Source: JBBSEX01 sp038239345 (lineage in GTDB: Bacteria; Acidobacteriota; Terriglobia; Bryobacterales; Bryobacteraceae). Taken from it: a stretch of DNA of 64,000 bases. The notes below the pieces were generated by a model, which was not told the origin of the DNA, did not search any database, and worked only from the letters and a program-made list of their open reading frames with translations. Numbering within the stretch: the first letter of the stretch is position 1; each line of letters starts with the position of its first letter. The position numbers and the translations under genes are program-made. Positions 53,377 to 62,685 of this stretch are shown piece by piece. The stretch covers positions 186,001 through 250,000 of the forward strand of contig JBBSEX010000005.1 in assembly GCA_038239345.1 (NCBI GenBank), in the 5' to 3' direction.

Positions 53377-53512
53377 AAACGTCTTTTAATTTGGTGAAGC
53401 TCATCGCGTAGACAGACGTTTTGAGCAGCCTGCGGTTGGCCCGTCGTTTCCCAACGAGACGCGCGCCGAGGCCGGTGAGTATCTTCCTCCGAGTACTCAC
53501 CGGTTTTCTTTT
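53377..53512 (+). ncRNA. Candidate small RNA downstream of the MFS gene
   Basis: A noncoding stretch has a possible promoter (TTACAA 53349-53354, 16 bp, TAATCT 53371-53376), an 8-bp inverted repeat (AAACGTCT at 53377 and AGACGTTT at 53414), a second hairpin built from CGTCGTT and AACGAGACG (53442-53461), and a terminator at 53472-53511. These features on one strand over 135 bp fit a small structured RNA. It could also be the 3' end of the MFS mRNA. Unproven. Confidence 0.4.
53472..53511 (+). terminator. Rho-independent terminator
   Basis: CCGGTGAGTA (53472-53481) and TACTCACCGG (53494-53503) form a perfect 10-bp stem with a 12-nt loop, followed by TTTTCTTTT. The hairpin overlaps the stop codon of the convergent FAD oxidoreductase gene. 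Confidence 0.85.
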
Positions 53513-54501
53513 CCGGCCGGACGTGTCAACTGGAAAAGCATTCGAGCCGGGATTAGGGGCGCCAAGTATTCCATCCATTTTGTTCCAGCGGCACTGCGGC
53601 AAAGAGATGCAATTTCATATGGTTGACCCAAAATCTTATTGCAATGCTTAAGATAGCTGCTAGATGGTGTCCCGGCTGCTGCGGCAAGCCCCGCCATCCG
53701 TCCTGTCTTGATAGACCCTAATAGCCCCGATCCGGTGAATGGATCGACAAACGACAACGCATCACCCGCCGGATAAAACGATGCGGGGAACGAATCCTTG
53801 AAGTGATTCTGAAAAATCAGCGGGCCCGTGGAAATCCAATCCATTGCTCGCGTAAGTGGAGCAAGACGGCGAGATAACGCGGGAGATGAAGCAGTTAGCT
53901 CGTCAAACTGAAAGTTAAACCTTCGAAGTAGATTTTCCGGCCCCAGCCCGCAGATATTGGTTAATTGTCCTTCCACACAATTGATTCCCACATAGCAGCC
54001 GGAAAAAAAGTACAGCTCCACCGCATCGCTTACCGGGCCGGAATAATGCGCCTTGAATCCAAAGAGCCTTTGGCTTCGTTTTGCAGATCCGCGCCGACCG
54101 ATGGCCAGCACGGTCCCGGGGGACTCGTCTACCACCGCCCGTTCCTGCCGCCAATTCGTTCCCACTGCGATCGCCGCATTCGCCAGTAGTTGATCCAGGC
54201 GATAGCGCGTTAAACCGTAGGCTGGCTCCGGCAGGCGAGTGGACTTTTCGCTGGATCCAAAGCAAAGTAAGAGCCTTGAAATTCTCGCCGGCTGCAAAGC
54301 CAGAAACTCGTCCCACACTCCCAGTTCCCGCAGAACCGGCACGATCTCGGGCGAGAGAAACTCACCGCAGACCTTATGCCGGGGAAACTTGGATTGCTCG
54401 AATAATTCGACGGGAATTCCCATCTGGCGGGCCGAAATTGCCGCCGCCGACCCGGCTGGCCCCCCGCCGATAATTCGCAGAACAGATTCTCCGGTCATCA
54501 A
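53497..54501 (-). CDS. FAD-dependent oxidoreductase, geranylgeranyl reductase/halogenase-like
   Basis: The 334-residue protein has an N-terminal Rossmann motif GGGPAGSAAAISARQ, a second conserved region KVCGEFLSPE and the FAD pyrophosphate motif FYPAGDALSFVDPFTGSG. This pattern matches flavoproteins of the geranylgeranyl-reductase and monooxygenase branch. It is short (334), and lacks obvious C-terminal membrane helices. It is the last of a minus-strand run and is 3 bp from the TPR gene; a function in isoprenoid or polyketide reduction is possible but not shown. Confidence 0.85.
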   Translation of the reverse strand: MMTGESVLRIIGGGPAGSAAAISARQMGIPVELFEQSKFPRHKVCGEFLSPEIVPVLRELGVWDEFLALQPARISRLLLCFGSSEKSTRLPEPAYGLTRYRLDQLLANAAIAVGTNWRQERAVVDESPGTVLAIGRRGSAKRSQRLFGFKAHYSGPVSDAVELYFFSGCYVGINCVEGQLTNICGLGPENLLRRFNFQFDELTASSPALSRRLAPLTRAMDWISTGPLIFQNHFKDSFPASFYPAGDALSFVDPFTGSGLLGSIKTGRMAGLAAAAGTPSSSYLKHCNKILGQPYEIASLCRSAAGTKWMEYLAPLIPARMLFQLTRPAGKENR

Positions 54502-54504
54502 GAG

Positions 54505-56097
54505 TTACTGTCCTATATCGTGCAATCCAGCCGCTGACTTAGCACTCGCCGGATATTGCTCCAGGGCTCGAGTGAAGGCATTCTTCGCTTCCTTTAAGTT
54601 CCCTGTATGCATCGCAATCCGACCCATAGCTTCCGCTATTGGACGAGGGTAAAAAGGCGGCTCGGTATAAAGCAGTTTGCATTCCGCTTGAGACGCCCTG
54701 TCCAGGGTTTGCAAACCGCGCCGCAGCTTACCGGATGCAATCTGAATCTGGCCGGCAAGCTCCCCGCGGGCGACCGTCAATTCCGGCGGCACCTTATGCT
54801 TCGCCTGAACCACATAATCGGCAAGCGCGACATCCATCGCTTTGGCGTCAAGCTGTGCGGCCAGCGGATTTCGATTCGCGGCATGCGCTAGCCCGAAAGC
54901 CCAGGATCGCCACGCCATCTCCCGCGGCCGCTCATACACCGGAAGCGTTTTCCCTTCCAAAATTTCGTCCCATGATTCCGATTGCACCAGGATCCGCAGC
55001 ATCGCAAACCAGCCTTGGCGGTGGGCCGAATAGAACCCGTCCACGGATGCCAGTTCGCGCGGGTTCTCCTTAAACTCCAGCAAGCTCTGCGCGGCTTGTT
55101 TCGCCTTTCGATATTTACCTTGAAAGGAATAAGCTGTCGCCAGATAGTTCACGTTATGCCCATGGTGCCCGGTTCCATATAGCGAATCGGCCTTCATATA
55201 ACCCCACTCGTTTTCCGCGGCTGCGTCGAAGGCTTTGGCGGCTTCGTCCCACTTGCCTGTCTGCGAATAAATATGTCCCGGCATGTGCAGCGCATGGGGA
55301 ATGTTAGTGACCAGCTCAGAATAGCGCTGGCAGCTGGTCCAGGCGTCCTTGGCGAACGACGACCCTTCAAAACCGTGGATCACATAGTGATGGACACCGG
55401 GGTGGTTGGGTGCGTCAATCAGCAATTGCCGTAGAATCGCCACAGCTTCCATCGTTCCTGCGCGTGGCGTGTGTTGCGGCAAAACATAACCGCGCATTAA
55501 ATGCAGAGCGAGAAAAGTGCGAGCGTCCACCTCTTGCGGATATTTCGCGGCGATCGCCCGCAGACCGTCGATATAGGCGTCGTCTGCATTCTTGGCTCCC
55601 GGTAAGCGGCGGCCGGCAACCGCGGCGATGTACATCTTTTCCAGGTCGCTCGCCTTGCCCGGAACCTCGCTCAAGGAGACGGCTTTCCCGGCGGCGGCGT
55701 TTGCCCGGCTAGGGGCTACACGCGGATCCTTTCCGAAAACTTCGTTCAGCCGGTCAATCTGAAATCGTGGCCGGTAATCGCCCGCCGCCACCATGGCAAC
55801 ACCCCACCACGGCATGGGAGCTTCGGGATCGAGCGCCGCTGCCTGCAGGAAAGATCGTTCCGCTTCATTTGCCCAAAAGGAATGCAACTGCGCCAACCCC
55901 TGATCGAAGAATTCCTGGGCCTTGGGGTTTGAGGTAGTGATGGCCATATGGACGATTCCCTGCCCCTTCAGGATGGTGGCGGGTAGAGACGGCGCGACTC
56001 CGGCGGGCGGGGGCACGCAAAGATCCTGCGGTTTTGTCTGGCCGAACGACACTCCAGCGGTCAGCGTTAAAAGCAACGCTATTAGCGGACACTTCAT
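54505..56097 (-). CDS. Secreted tetratricopeptide-repeat protein
   Basis: The 530-residue protein has a signal peptide (ending near SFGQ, residue 20) and helical repeats with TPR spacing. Typical segments are FDQGLAQLHSFWANEAERSFLQAAALDPEAPMPWWG, HxPGHIYSQTGKWDEAAKAFDAAAE and the last KEAKNAFTRALEQYP. Such proteins near SCO1 and oxidases are common in Acidobacteria; the function is unknown. The histidines of HALHMPGHIY and GHHGHNVNY form a noticeable cluster that might bind metal. It lies 16 bp from the SCO1 gene. Confidence 0.85.
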   Translation of the reverse strand: MKCPLIALLLTLTAGVSFGQTKPQDLCVPPPAGVAPSLPATILKGQGIVHMAITTSNPKAQEFFDQGLAQLHSFWANEAERSFLQAAALDPEAPMPWWGVAMVAAGDYRPRFQIDRLNEVFGKDPRVAPSRANAAAGKAVSLSEVPGKASDLEKMYIAAVAGRRLPGAKNADDAYIDGLRAIAAKYPQEVDARTFLALHLMRGYVLPQHTPRAGTMEAVAILRQLLIDAPNHPGVHHYVIHGFEGSSFAKDAWTSCQRYSELVTNIPHALHMPGHIYSQTGKWDEAAKAFDAAAENEWGYMKADSLYGTGHHGHNVNYLATAYSFQGKYRKAKQAAQSLLEFKENPRELASVDGFYSAHRQGWFAMLRILVQSESWDEILEGKTLPVYERPREMAWRSWAFGLAHAANRNPLAAQLDAKAMDVALADYVVQAKHKVPPELTVARGELAGQIQIASGKLRRGLQTLDRASQAECKLLYTEPPFYPRPIAEAMGRIAMHTGNLKEAKNAFTRALEQYPASAKSAAGLHDIGQ

Positions 56098-56113
56098 GTA
56101 GGCTCCTGGCGAA

Positions 56114-56935
56114 TTAGTGTAACAGGCTACGGAGAACCAAATCGCGCAATTGTTCCGGGCGGTATGAACTGCCCTCGATGCGGCCCTCCAACCTGCCGTC
56201 GCGTCCGATGACAGCCGTCGCCGAAGTATGCGTGATGACGCCTTCCTCGGGCCAATAGATGAGCCCGAAATAGCCGGCGACTTTAGTAATTTCCGGAATG
56301 CTTCCCGTCAGGAATCGCCAATCCCCGTTCAGCGATCCCCATCGTTGGGCGTACTCGGCCAGAATCGGAGGACGATCGTACTGCGGATCGAGCGTGATCG
56401 AAAGCAGCGCCAGGTCGTGGGGAAAGCGGTCGCTCAGCTTGCGGTGCAGATAGGCGAAATTTCCGGACAGGCGGGGGCAGACATTGGGCATAGGGCAGCG
56501 AGTATATATAAAATCGACAACCACCACCCGGCCCCGTAGATCGGACAGCTTCAGGGGCTGGTCCGTTTGATCGATGAGCGTGAAATCGGGAACAAGCTGA
56601 CCGTTCGCGACCTTGTCGGGTGCCGGCGGAATCACTACTCCGGGGATGTCTGCCTGCTGCCTATGCAGATTGGCCGCCAGCACTCGGTTTCGCGAAACTT
56701 GCAGATCGAAGCGAACGTGATCGCCTGCGCCGAGAGTGGCTAGCGACGCCGCGTTGCCAACATTGAATTCCATCGCCATCGGTGGCATGTAGCGGGGGAT
56801 TTCGCGATGCGAGACCAGGATTGTATTTGTGTTTCGGTTGACCCCGAGTACGATTCCATCCACCGGATAGTGCCTGACGCAGCCACTCGTAAGCAGCGCC
56901 AGAATCGCCGCGAGCTTAGCGGAAATAGAGCACAT
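56114..56935 (-). CDS. SCO1/SenC copper chaperone with N-terminal CusF-like domain
   Basis: The 273-residue protein has a hydrophobic anchor with lipoprotein-like Cys (TSGCV near residue 19), a CusF-like copper-binding domain (residues about 25-95, MPPMAMEFNV with Met residues) and a SCO1 thioredoxin fold with metal-binding CPMPNVCPRLS and the late His (TSAT... HTSAT). It probably delivers copper to cytochrome oxidase or protects from copper. Its ATG lies inside the 3' end of the FkbM gene (20-bp overlap), giving translational coupling. Confidence 0.9.
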   Translation of the reverse strand: MCSISAKLAAILALLTSGCVRHYPVDGIVLGVNRNTNTILVSHREIPRYMPPMAMEFNVGNAASLATLGAGDHVRFDLQVSRNRVLAANLHRQQADIPGVVIPPAPDKVANGQLVPDFTLIDQTDQPLKLSDLRGRVVVVDFIYTRCPMPNVCPRLSGNFAYLHRKLSDRFPHDLALLSITLDPQYDRPPILAEYAQRWGSLNGDWRFLTGSIPEITKVAGYFGLIYWPEEGVITHTSATAVIGRDGRLEGRIEGSSYRPEQLRDLVLRSLLH

Positions 56936-57824
56936 CCGGATGGATCGCGTGGTCGCCTTCGGCGCAGGGTCCGCAGAACATCTTATAGTCGGGGCGGGTA
57001 GATAAAATCAGCGGTGGAATTTTCGCGGGATGATCTTCCTGGTTGAAGCTAGCCACCGAAATTCTCGGCTTCCATTTCGTCAAGGTGGCGGCAGCTCCAG
57101 CCAAGGCGCGTAGTTCCGAGCCTTCGATATCCATCTTGATGAAATCGACTCGATCCAGTTTCAGCTCGTTCACCAGATGGTCGATCGTAGTGAGAGCCAG
57201 TTGCTGCGTGCTGACCGCCTCTTTGGGATGAAGCACGAAGCTGTCCGACGCGGAATTTTTCGGATTGATGTTCATCGGAAGCGTGTCTTCCTTGTCCCAC
57301 ACGCCTTTGGGATAAACGATGACACGGCCGGCCGCAATCTCTGGCGCGAAAGTACGGCGCAGGCATTCGACATTCTCGGGCGCAGGCTCAATAGCGATCA
57401 CTTTGCCCGCCCCATTGTCCAGGGCCACGCGCGTGAACACACCGACGCTTGCGCCACAATCGAGCACGATATCTCCACTCTTCACTGCCTGCTCACCAGT
57501 CCCGTAGATCTGACGTTGCTGCTCACCAAGATTAAAGGGAAGCGCATAGTCGCTGCCGTCGGGAACCCAGTACGTGCCACGCGGAGTCTGCCATTGGTGA
57601 AACCCCTTCGGGTCGGATTGCAGCAGCTTGCTCGCATTGGTGATGTCGTCGCGATATTTGATCTGCAGCCGAAGATTTTCGGGGGCCTTCAGCGCCTCTT
57701 CTAGAGAACAACCCGGACTTCGGCCAATCACCCGGAACGTAGCAATTCGAACTGCCGGGATGTAGTTATAAGCGGCAATACCAACGATGAGAAGCAGCAG
57801 AAAAATACGAACGATGTATTTCAC
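56916..57824 (-). CDS. FkbM-family SAM-dependent methyltransferase
   Basis: The 302-residue protein has an N-terminal membrane anchor (residues 5-22) and the FkbM methyltransferase core: VLDCGASVGVFTRVAL (motif I, SAM binding), VIAIEPAPENVECLRR, and IDHLVNELKLDRVDFIKMDIEGSELRALAGA. FkbM enzymes O-methylate sugars or polyketides; the target is unknown. It is 50 bp downstream of DUF3237 and overlaps the SCO1 gene. Confidence 0.9.
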   Translation of the reverse strand: MKYIVRIFLLLLIVGIAAYNYIPAVRIATFRVIGRSPGCSLEEALKAPENLRLQIKYRDDITNASKLLQSDPKGFHQWQTPRGTYWVPDGSDYALPFNLGEQQRQIYGTGEQAVKSGDIVLDCGASVGVFTRVALDNGAGKVIAIEPAPENVECLRRTFAPEIAAGRVIVYPKGVWDKEDTLPMNINPKNSASDSFVLHPKEAVSTQQLALTTIDHLVNELKLDRVDFIKMDIEGSELRALAGAAATLTKWKPRISVASFNQEDHPAKIPPLILSTRPDYKMFCGPCAEGDHAIHPDVLYFR

Positions 57825-57875
57825 AACGCTTTACTCTATCACCGGTAGCGTCGAAACGGACATCGAAACGCCCTA

Positions 57876-58328
57876 TCAATTGACGGCTTCGAATATTTGG
57901 TACTCCACCGCTTTTGGGACGAAGCGGCCTGCGCCTATAGTCACCGCACGATTGAGCCAGCTATAGCGAGCATCGCTCGTCTCAAAGCGGGGTTGGATCA
58001 TGAAATGAGTATCTCCGTATTCGGTGGCGCCGCCCGACGCCATGGCCGCCTGTATTTTTTCATTCACTACTAGCACGCCGAAATACTGAACGTAAATTTT
58101 TGCCCCGTCGTCTGTCTCCAGCAGAAGTCGAACGTCAAGGCGCCACACTCCCTCGCCATCGGCCAAAACCCAATCGCCGCCGCCGGGCAGAACCTTGCCT
58201 TGTAGCCGAGCGCCTTGGAAGGTTCCGCCGGCGATATGCAAGATCAGGCGCTTGCCACCGGAAACGGCTCCCATATCGATTGGCGGCTGAAGATCTATGT
58301 GCAGAGTGAGTAGCGGTGTCAGATTCAT
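57876..58328 (-). CDS. DUF3237-family protein
   Basis: The 150-residue protein matches DUF3237: an N-terminal LTPLLTLHIDLQPPIDMGAV, the turn GGTFQGARLQGKVLPGGGDWVLADGEGV, RLDVRLLLETDDGAKIYVQYFG, and a final AVTIGAGRFVPKAVEYQIFE. The family forms a small beta barrel of unknown role. ATG 58328 is preferred over GTG 58361, which lies on the VWFA stop and adds 11 residues. Confidence 0.85.
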   Translation of the reverse strand: MNLTPLLTLHIDLQPPIDMGAVSGGKRLILHIAGGTFQGARLQGKVLPGGGDWVLADGEGVWRLDVRLLLETDDGAKIYVQYFGVLVVNEKIQAAMASGGATEYGDTHFMIQPRFETSDARYSWLNRAVTIGAGRFVPKAVEYQIFEAVN

Positions 58329-58361
58329 AGCTGAATTTTCTCTGACTAGATTGGACCACAC

Positions 58362-59420
58362 CTACGGCGTGGGAAGTCCGGCCCAATAGCCGGGGCGAGC
58401 CCGGACCAAATAGTCCCTACCGCCGATCTTGATTTCGAGATTATGGTATCCGGCGGTGCGATTGTCGGGCTCAAATGTGAGCACATACTGCGAGTTCAGG
58501 TCGGCGCCCAGCTTTTCAATTGCTTCCTGCAGGCCCTTCAGCCGGGTGAACGGAAAGGTCGCTCCTCCTGTCGCCTGCGTCAGTGCTTGCGTCGTATTGG
58601 TCTGTCCCATCCGCACTAATTCGCCGATGCCGCCAAGCAGGTCGACGCGCTGTTCGGCAACCGGTACCGGCGGAACCGGACAGCCCGCAGGACCGCGGGC
58701 AGGTGGGCCGCCCGTGGTGGTACCGGTTTGTTCACTGGGATTTTTCGGAACCTTCGGTGGATGCGCTTCGCCTGTCGCCGATGCTCTTGTGGTCCAGGCA
58801 GTCTTAAAAGCAGAATACGTCGCCGCATATACCGTCACTCCACTTCTTTGCGCGGCCACTAAAACTTGATCGAGTGCCGTCTCACTGCCGCGATCGCGCG
58901 ATTCCGAAATCAACAACAGAACCCGCCGTGAATTTGGATGTTTGCCTAGACGCTCTATCGATTGATTGACGGCGTCAAGCATGTGTCCGCCTTTTTCTTC
59001 GCCGGGACGAATCCGCTCCAGTGCGTCCGGTATCGCGTCGGCATCGGCGGAGCATTCCTGAAGCCAGTCGATACGTTCTGAAAACGCTACCACGGCGGCG
59101 CATCCACGTTCGCCGGTGACAAGGGGCTGAATCATCGCCCCGATCTTACGCACTTTGTCTAACACAGCCTTCGAGATTCCGGAGGCCTGGACGCCGATTA
59201 CGAGTGCGATAGGCGCTACACCTGTGGCCATCGTATCCAGGGTCGCCTTTTGCGGACGGCCGTTATCGAGTACTACGAAATCCTTTGCATCCAACTCGTC
59301 GATGGACCGTCCTTTGGCATCCGTAACCGCCACGGGTACGATGACGAGCGGAGCTTGCACGCCAAATCGCGGCTCCTGCGCGTTCAGCCCGAACACCAGC
59401 ATTGGGACAAGAAACCTCAT
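58362..59420 (-). CDS. VWFA-related secreted protein (acidobacterial type)
   Basis: The 352-residue protein has a signal peptide (MRFLVPMLVFGLNAQ) and a VWFA-related domain of the TIGR03436 type: VPVAVTDAKGRSIDELDAKDFVVLDNGRPQ at the start and IALVIGVQASGIS in place of a classic MIDAS, then VLLLISESRDRGSE and SGVTVYAATYSAF. The segment PPKVPKNPSEQTGTTTGGPPARGP is low complexity. Such exported proteins are typical of Acidobacteria. ATG 59420 is preferred to GTG 59432. Confidence 0.88.
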   Translation of the reverse strand: MRFLVPMLVFGLNAQEPRFGVQAPLVIVPVAVTDAKGRSIDELDAKDFVVLDNGRPQKATLDTMATGVAPIALVIGVQASGISKAVLDKVRKIGAMIQPLVTGERGCAAVVAFSERIDWLQECSADADAIPDALERIRPGEEKGGHMLDAVNQSIERLGKHPNSRRVLLLISESRDRGSETALDQVLVAAQRSGVTVYAATYSAFKTAWTTRASATGEAHPPKVPKNPSEQTGTTTGGPPARGPAGCPVPPVPVAEQRVDLLGGIGELVRMGQTNTTQALTQATGGATFPFTRLKGLQEAIEKLGADLNSQYVLTFEPDNRTAGYHNLEIKIGGRDYLVRARPGYWAGLPTP

Positions 59421-59478
59421 GCGGTAATCCACAACGCAGTTTGAGGTCCGCGTATGTAAATCAGGCCTATGCGAATTC

Positions 59479-59789
59479 GGTGCCAGACACCTCTGGCACC
59501 TATTAGCCGAGATTGTAATCGGCGCGTAATGTAACTCAAGAGAATGGTTTAGTGTGGTTTAGAAGATTGTTTCGGAGCGAGTGGCGAGGTCTGTGCCGGC
59601 TTTCTAATAAATTACAATTTGCCTTCATATGTTTGGGATGCCACAAAATCCTAATTTGAGCCCGAAAATAACACGTAAAAGCGCGGAATTCGGTCGATAA
59701 GCCGGCTTTCGCAGGGCGTGCATGCATTCTTCACCTATAAAATTTAGTCGCTTAGAGCTAAACTATCGGAGGCAGAGGTGTCTGACCCC
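59479..59789. repeat. Noncoding repeat, copy A (about 311 bp)
   Basis: This copy begins with a perfect 9-bp hairpin (GGTGCCAGA, CACC, TCTGGCACC at 59479-59500) and ends with GAGGTGTCTGACCCC (59775-59789). Shared blocks with copy B include GCGAGTGGCGAGGTCT, CTTTCGCAGGGC and AGTCGCTTAGAGCTAAAC. No coding frame is supported from 59433 to 59900. A degenerate permease gene lies between the two copies. Confidence 0.82.
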
Positions 59790-59911
59790 GGTACATTGGG
59801 GCGCTTTTATGGTACCTTGGGCGCTTTTATGGGTGCATTGAAGCAACTCAGTTTGCTGGCGCTGATGGCGGCGGCTTCAGCCTGTCAATCGAATGTTAGA
59901 CTCGATCCTCG

Positions 59912-60864
59912 TTGGCTCGACCAACCGGCGTGGATGGATATCGAAGCAGCCAGCGTGGTTGCGCTGGGTACGCCCGCCTCGCGGCGCTACCCGGAGTGAC
60001 CGCAATCACCAGCGCTCGGGCACCGGACGACAACGGCGGGAGAAGAGCCGCCGCCTCAATTAACGGGGAACAACCGTCGACCCGAAATAAGCACGCGATT
60101 CTTTACTACACGTGGGTGCAGCCGAAATACTTTCAGACACTCGGCGTTCCGCTGGCAATAGGCCGCGGGTTCCAATCGGCCCGGCGAATTGGGGCGCTTC
60201 GTCATCCTCAGCGAATTGGCTGCCCGGCGGCTCTGGCCCGGACAAAACCCCATCGGGCGCACCCTGCGACTTGGTACCGACGCGCAATTTCACAAGAAGG
60301 GTGAACTTCTTCCCGACGGGCCGCCAGGATTACCCAATTCTTATCCGGACACGCTATCCGACGCTCGTGGTGCAAGCGATGGACCCGGTGATCTCGGCCG
60401 TCGACTCCAGCCTAGCGGCATCCGCTTCCACTCTCCAGGAGATGCTCAGTCAGACAGACGCGTTCCTGATAGACAGCTTTTCGGCCGCGATCGCATCCGT
60501 TATTGGTATGTTTGGGCTGCTGCTGGCCTCGACGGGGATCTATGGAACCGCCAGCTATATGGTCGTTCTCCGCACGCGCGAAGTAGGCATCCGCATGGCG
60601 ATAGGAGCGCAAAAGCGCGACATCCTAAAGCTGATGCTGCGCGGAAGTGCCGGGCCTGTCCTTGCCGGATTGGCGGTTGGTATGTTTCTTACTGTCGGCG
60701 CGTCGCACCTTTTGCGCGGGGTGCTTTATGGACTCAACACCATCGATGCCATTCCTTTCATCGGCGGGTCTCTCTTGTTTCTGGCCATCGCACTTATTGC
60801 AACTTGGCCGCCATCCCGGCGAGCGATGCAGGTTGATGCTATGGTGGCGCTCCGCTACGAATAA
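59912..60864 (+). pseudogene. Degenerate C-terminal part of an ADOP permease
   Basis: Recognisable ADOP segments occur in three reading frames in sequence. Frame one has LAALPGVTAITSA and YFQTLGVPLAIGRGF (to about 60180), frame two has FVILSELAARRLWPGQNPIG and GELLPDG (to about 60325), and frame three has MDPVISAVDSSLAA, LASTGIYGTASYMVVLRTREVGIRMAIGAQKRDILKLML and RRAMQVDAMVALRYE (to 60864). At least two frameshifts are needed and the N-terminal half is missing. The whole intact family member is about 820 residues. It is flanked by copies A and B of the repeat. Confidence 0.85.
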
Positions 60865-60911
60865 AACACCGCTCAATTTGAGTCCGCCAGAAACAATTCG
60901 GCAAATAAATC

Positions 60912-61256
60912 GGTGTCAGAGACCTGTGGCACCTTTCAGATGAGATGGAAGGGACGCGTAATGTATGTCAAAAGAATGGCCTTAGTGTCGGTTAGAGACT
61001 GATTTGAAGCGAGTGGCGAGGTCTCTTGAGGCGTAGCGATAATTGACTGATCCCTGTAAACCGTTGATAATACGAAACTACAATTCGCCCTTGAGATGTT
61101 TTACATGGCACAAAATCCGAATTTGAGCCTCAAAATGATGCGTAAAAGTGCGGAATTTGGCCGATAAATCGGCTTTCGCAGGGCATGCATGCATCTCTCA
61201 TCCATAAGATTCAGTCGCTTAGAGCTAAACTATCGGGGGCAGAGGTGTCTGACCCC
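60912..61256. repeat. Noncoding repeat, copy B (about 345 bp)
   Basis: This copy has an imperfect hairpin GGTGTCAGA, GACC, TGTGGCACC (60912-60933) at its start and GAGGTGTCTGACCCC (61242-61256) at its end, and is similar to copy A over nearly the whole length, with one inserted stretch of some 30 bp. A short tandem duplication of ACCCCCTCGGTATT follows at 61252-61283. The interval 60865-61281 has no gene apart from this repeat. Confidence 0.82.
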
Positions 61257-61281
61257 CTCGGTATTGACGACCCCCTCGGTA

Positions 61282-62685
61282 TTAGCGCCCGCCGGTTGGG
61301 GCTCGTATGATGAAATGGCGTTCCGGGGGTACTACCCAGAGCATCGTCGTCAGCACCGCCAACGGCCAAATTTGGATTAGCAGCCGCATCAAGGATGTCG
61401 TCAGTTGCCATGCAATGTCGTTCGAGAGCGTTAGGTACACGCAGGCATACCCAAGCAGCATCAGGATCACGGAGGATATCGATACCTGTCCGCCAGCCGA
61501 CCGCCGCGAATCTTTATCAATCCCCATGCAGTAAATATAAATTGCCAGCGCGATTAGGGGGCTGACGACGAAGCCGCCGAAATCCCAGAGGTTTTTCGCG
61601 AATTCCTTGACCACCGTCCCGATTCGCGTGCCGTCGAACAGCGCTTGCCCGTGGTTCGCTAGCAGATCGTTCGGCGGCGCATATCTCCACTTGAAGAAGA
61701 TCACCACGCATAGGACCGGCAAAGCCCCGCTTATCAAAAGCAGCATCGTCTTCGGCAGCTTATTCGCGGTTCCACTCATCCATGCCGCATAAATTATCGC
61801 GATGAAGATCACGCCCAAAAATAGGACGCCTTCATTTTTGGTCCAGGCGGCGAAGCCAGCGCTGAGTCCGGCTAGAAGCGTGTACCGCCCATCCGCCGCA
61901 AATTTAGCTTGCAGCGCCAACAGGCAAACAGCCGCCAGCATGAAGAAGCCTACAGGGATGTCGGCATATTGCGATGCCCCATCGCGCACGAAGGCCGGAG
62001 CCCCCATTACCAGCATCGCCGCCAAGAGCCCTTGCGACCCGCCTCGTAAAACGCCGACCGTGACACCAAGCAATCCCGCCGAGGCGAACGTGAAGACAAA
62101 CGCAACCATCATGGGACCGAGCGTGTCGTCGACGCCGGCAACCTTCCATAACGAAGCGACCAACGCCGGGATCATCAGTGGATAATCCGGGTGACTCCAC
62201 AACAGATCGCGGGAAAGAGCGTCTGTCCAGAAGTCGCCACCAGCGAACAGGAATCGTGCCCGCAAATTCCATATCGAATACGCATCCCACTCGCCGTGCG
62301 GACTTAGAATGGACAGCAACACGAAACAACAAAACGAAGCCAATATCACCGCACCGCATGTGTAGAGCAAGACAGGTATTGGTTTTTGTGGGTCGCCGGA
62401 CGCCTCGCAGAACGGGCAACGCTTCTTTTGTCTCGCCGCAAGCGCCAACAATAAAAGGGCGATGCCGATTTCGATTCCGATAACAGGCCAGACTGAACTG
62501 AATCCCAGCGCCAGCGCAAGGAATTGAATAGTTGCAGCGACTCCGCAGCCGATGCCCGCACCTAACGATGCCCGCCAGAGATCATGAATACATAGCCGGC
62601 CACCCGTGCCCCAGGCGACGCGGATCAGCAGCCAGCCGATTGAAACGCCCAGCAGAAGCGGCAAAGCAAGAAGCAAAGCGATCAT
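61282..62685 (-). CDS. Polytopic membrane protein resembling GT-C glycosyltransferases
   Basis: The 467-residue protein has about 10-12 hydrophobic helices. The first external loop carries the Asp/Glu-containing motif GEWDAYSIWNLRARFL and later HPDYPLMIPALVA, like the ExD-type acid motif of GT-C enzymes that use lipid-linked sugars. No known family signature beyond this is visible, so the glycosyltransferase assignment is a tentative reading of topology and motif. It overlaps the following small gene by 4 bp and ends near repeat copy B. Confidence 0.6.
   Translation of the reverse strand: MIALLLALPLLLGVSIGWLLIRVAWGTGGRLCIHDLWRASLGAGIGCGVAATIQFLALALGFSSVWPVIGIEIGIALLLLALAARQKKRCPFCEASGDPQKPIPVLLYTCGAVILASFCCFVLLSILSPHGEWDAYSIWNLRARFLFAGGDFWTDALSRDLLWSHPDYPLMIPALVASLWKVAGVDDTLGPMMVAFVFTFASAGLLGVTVGVLRGGSQGLLAAMLVMGAPAFVRDGASQYADIPVGFFMLAAVCLLALQAKFAADGRYTLLAGLSAGFAAWTKNEGVLFLGVIFIAIIYAAWMSGTANKLPKTMLLLISGALPVLCVVIFFKWRYAPPNDLLANHGQALFDGTRIGTVVKEFAKNLWDFGGFVVSPLIALAIYIYCMGIDKDSRRSAGGQVSISSVILMLLGYACVYLTLSNDIAWQLTTSLMRLLIQIWPLAVLTTMLWVVPPERHFIIRAPTGGR

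Noticed and set aside
59778..59999. Small secreted protein reading MGALKQLSLLALMAAASA
   Set aside because: It lies in the tail of repeat copy A and the degenerate permease region, with a tandem GGCGCTTTTATGG duplication; more likely debris than a gene.
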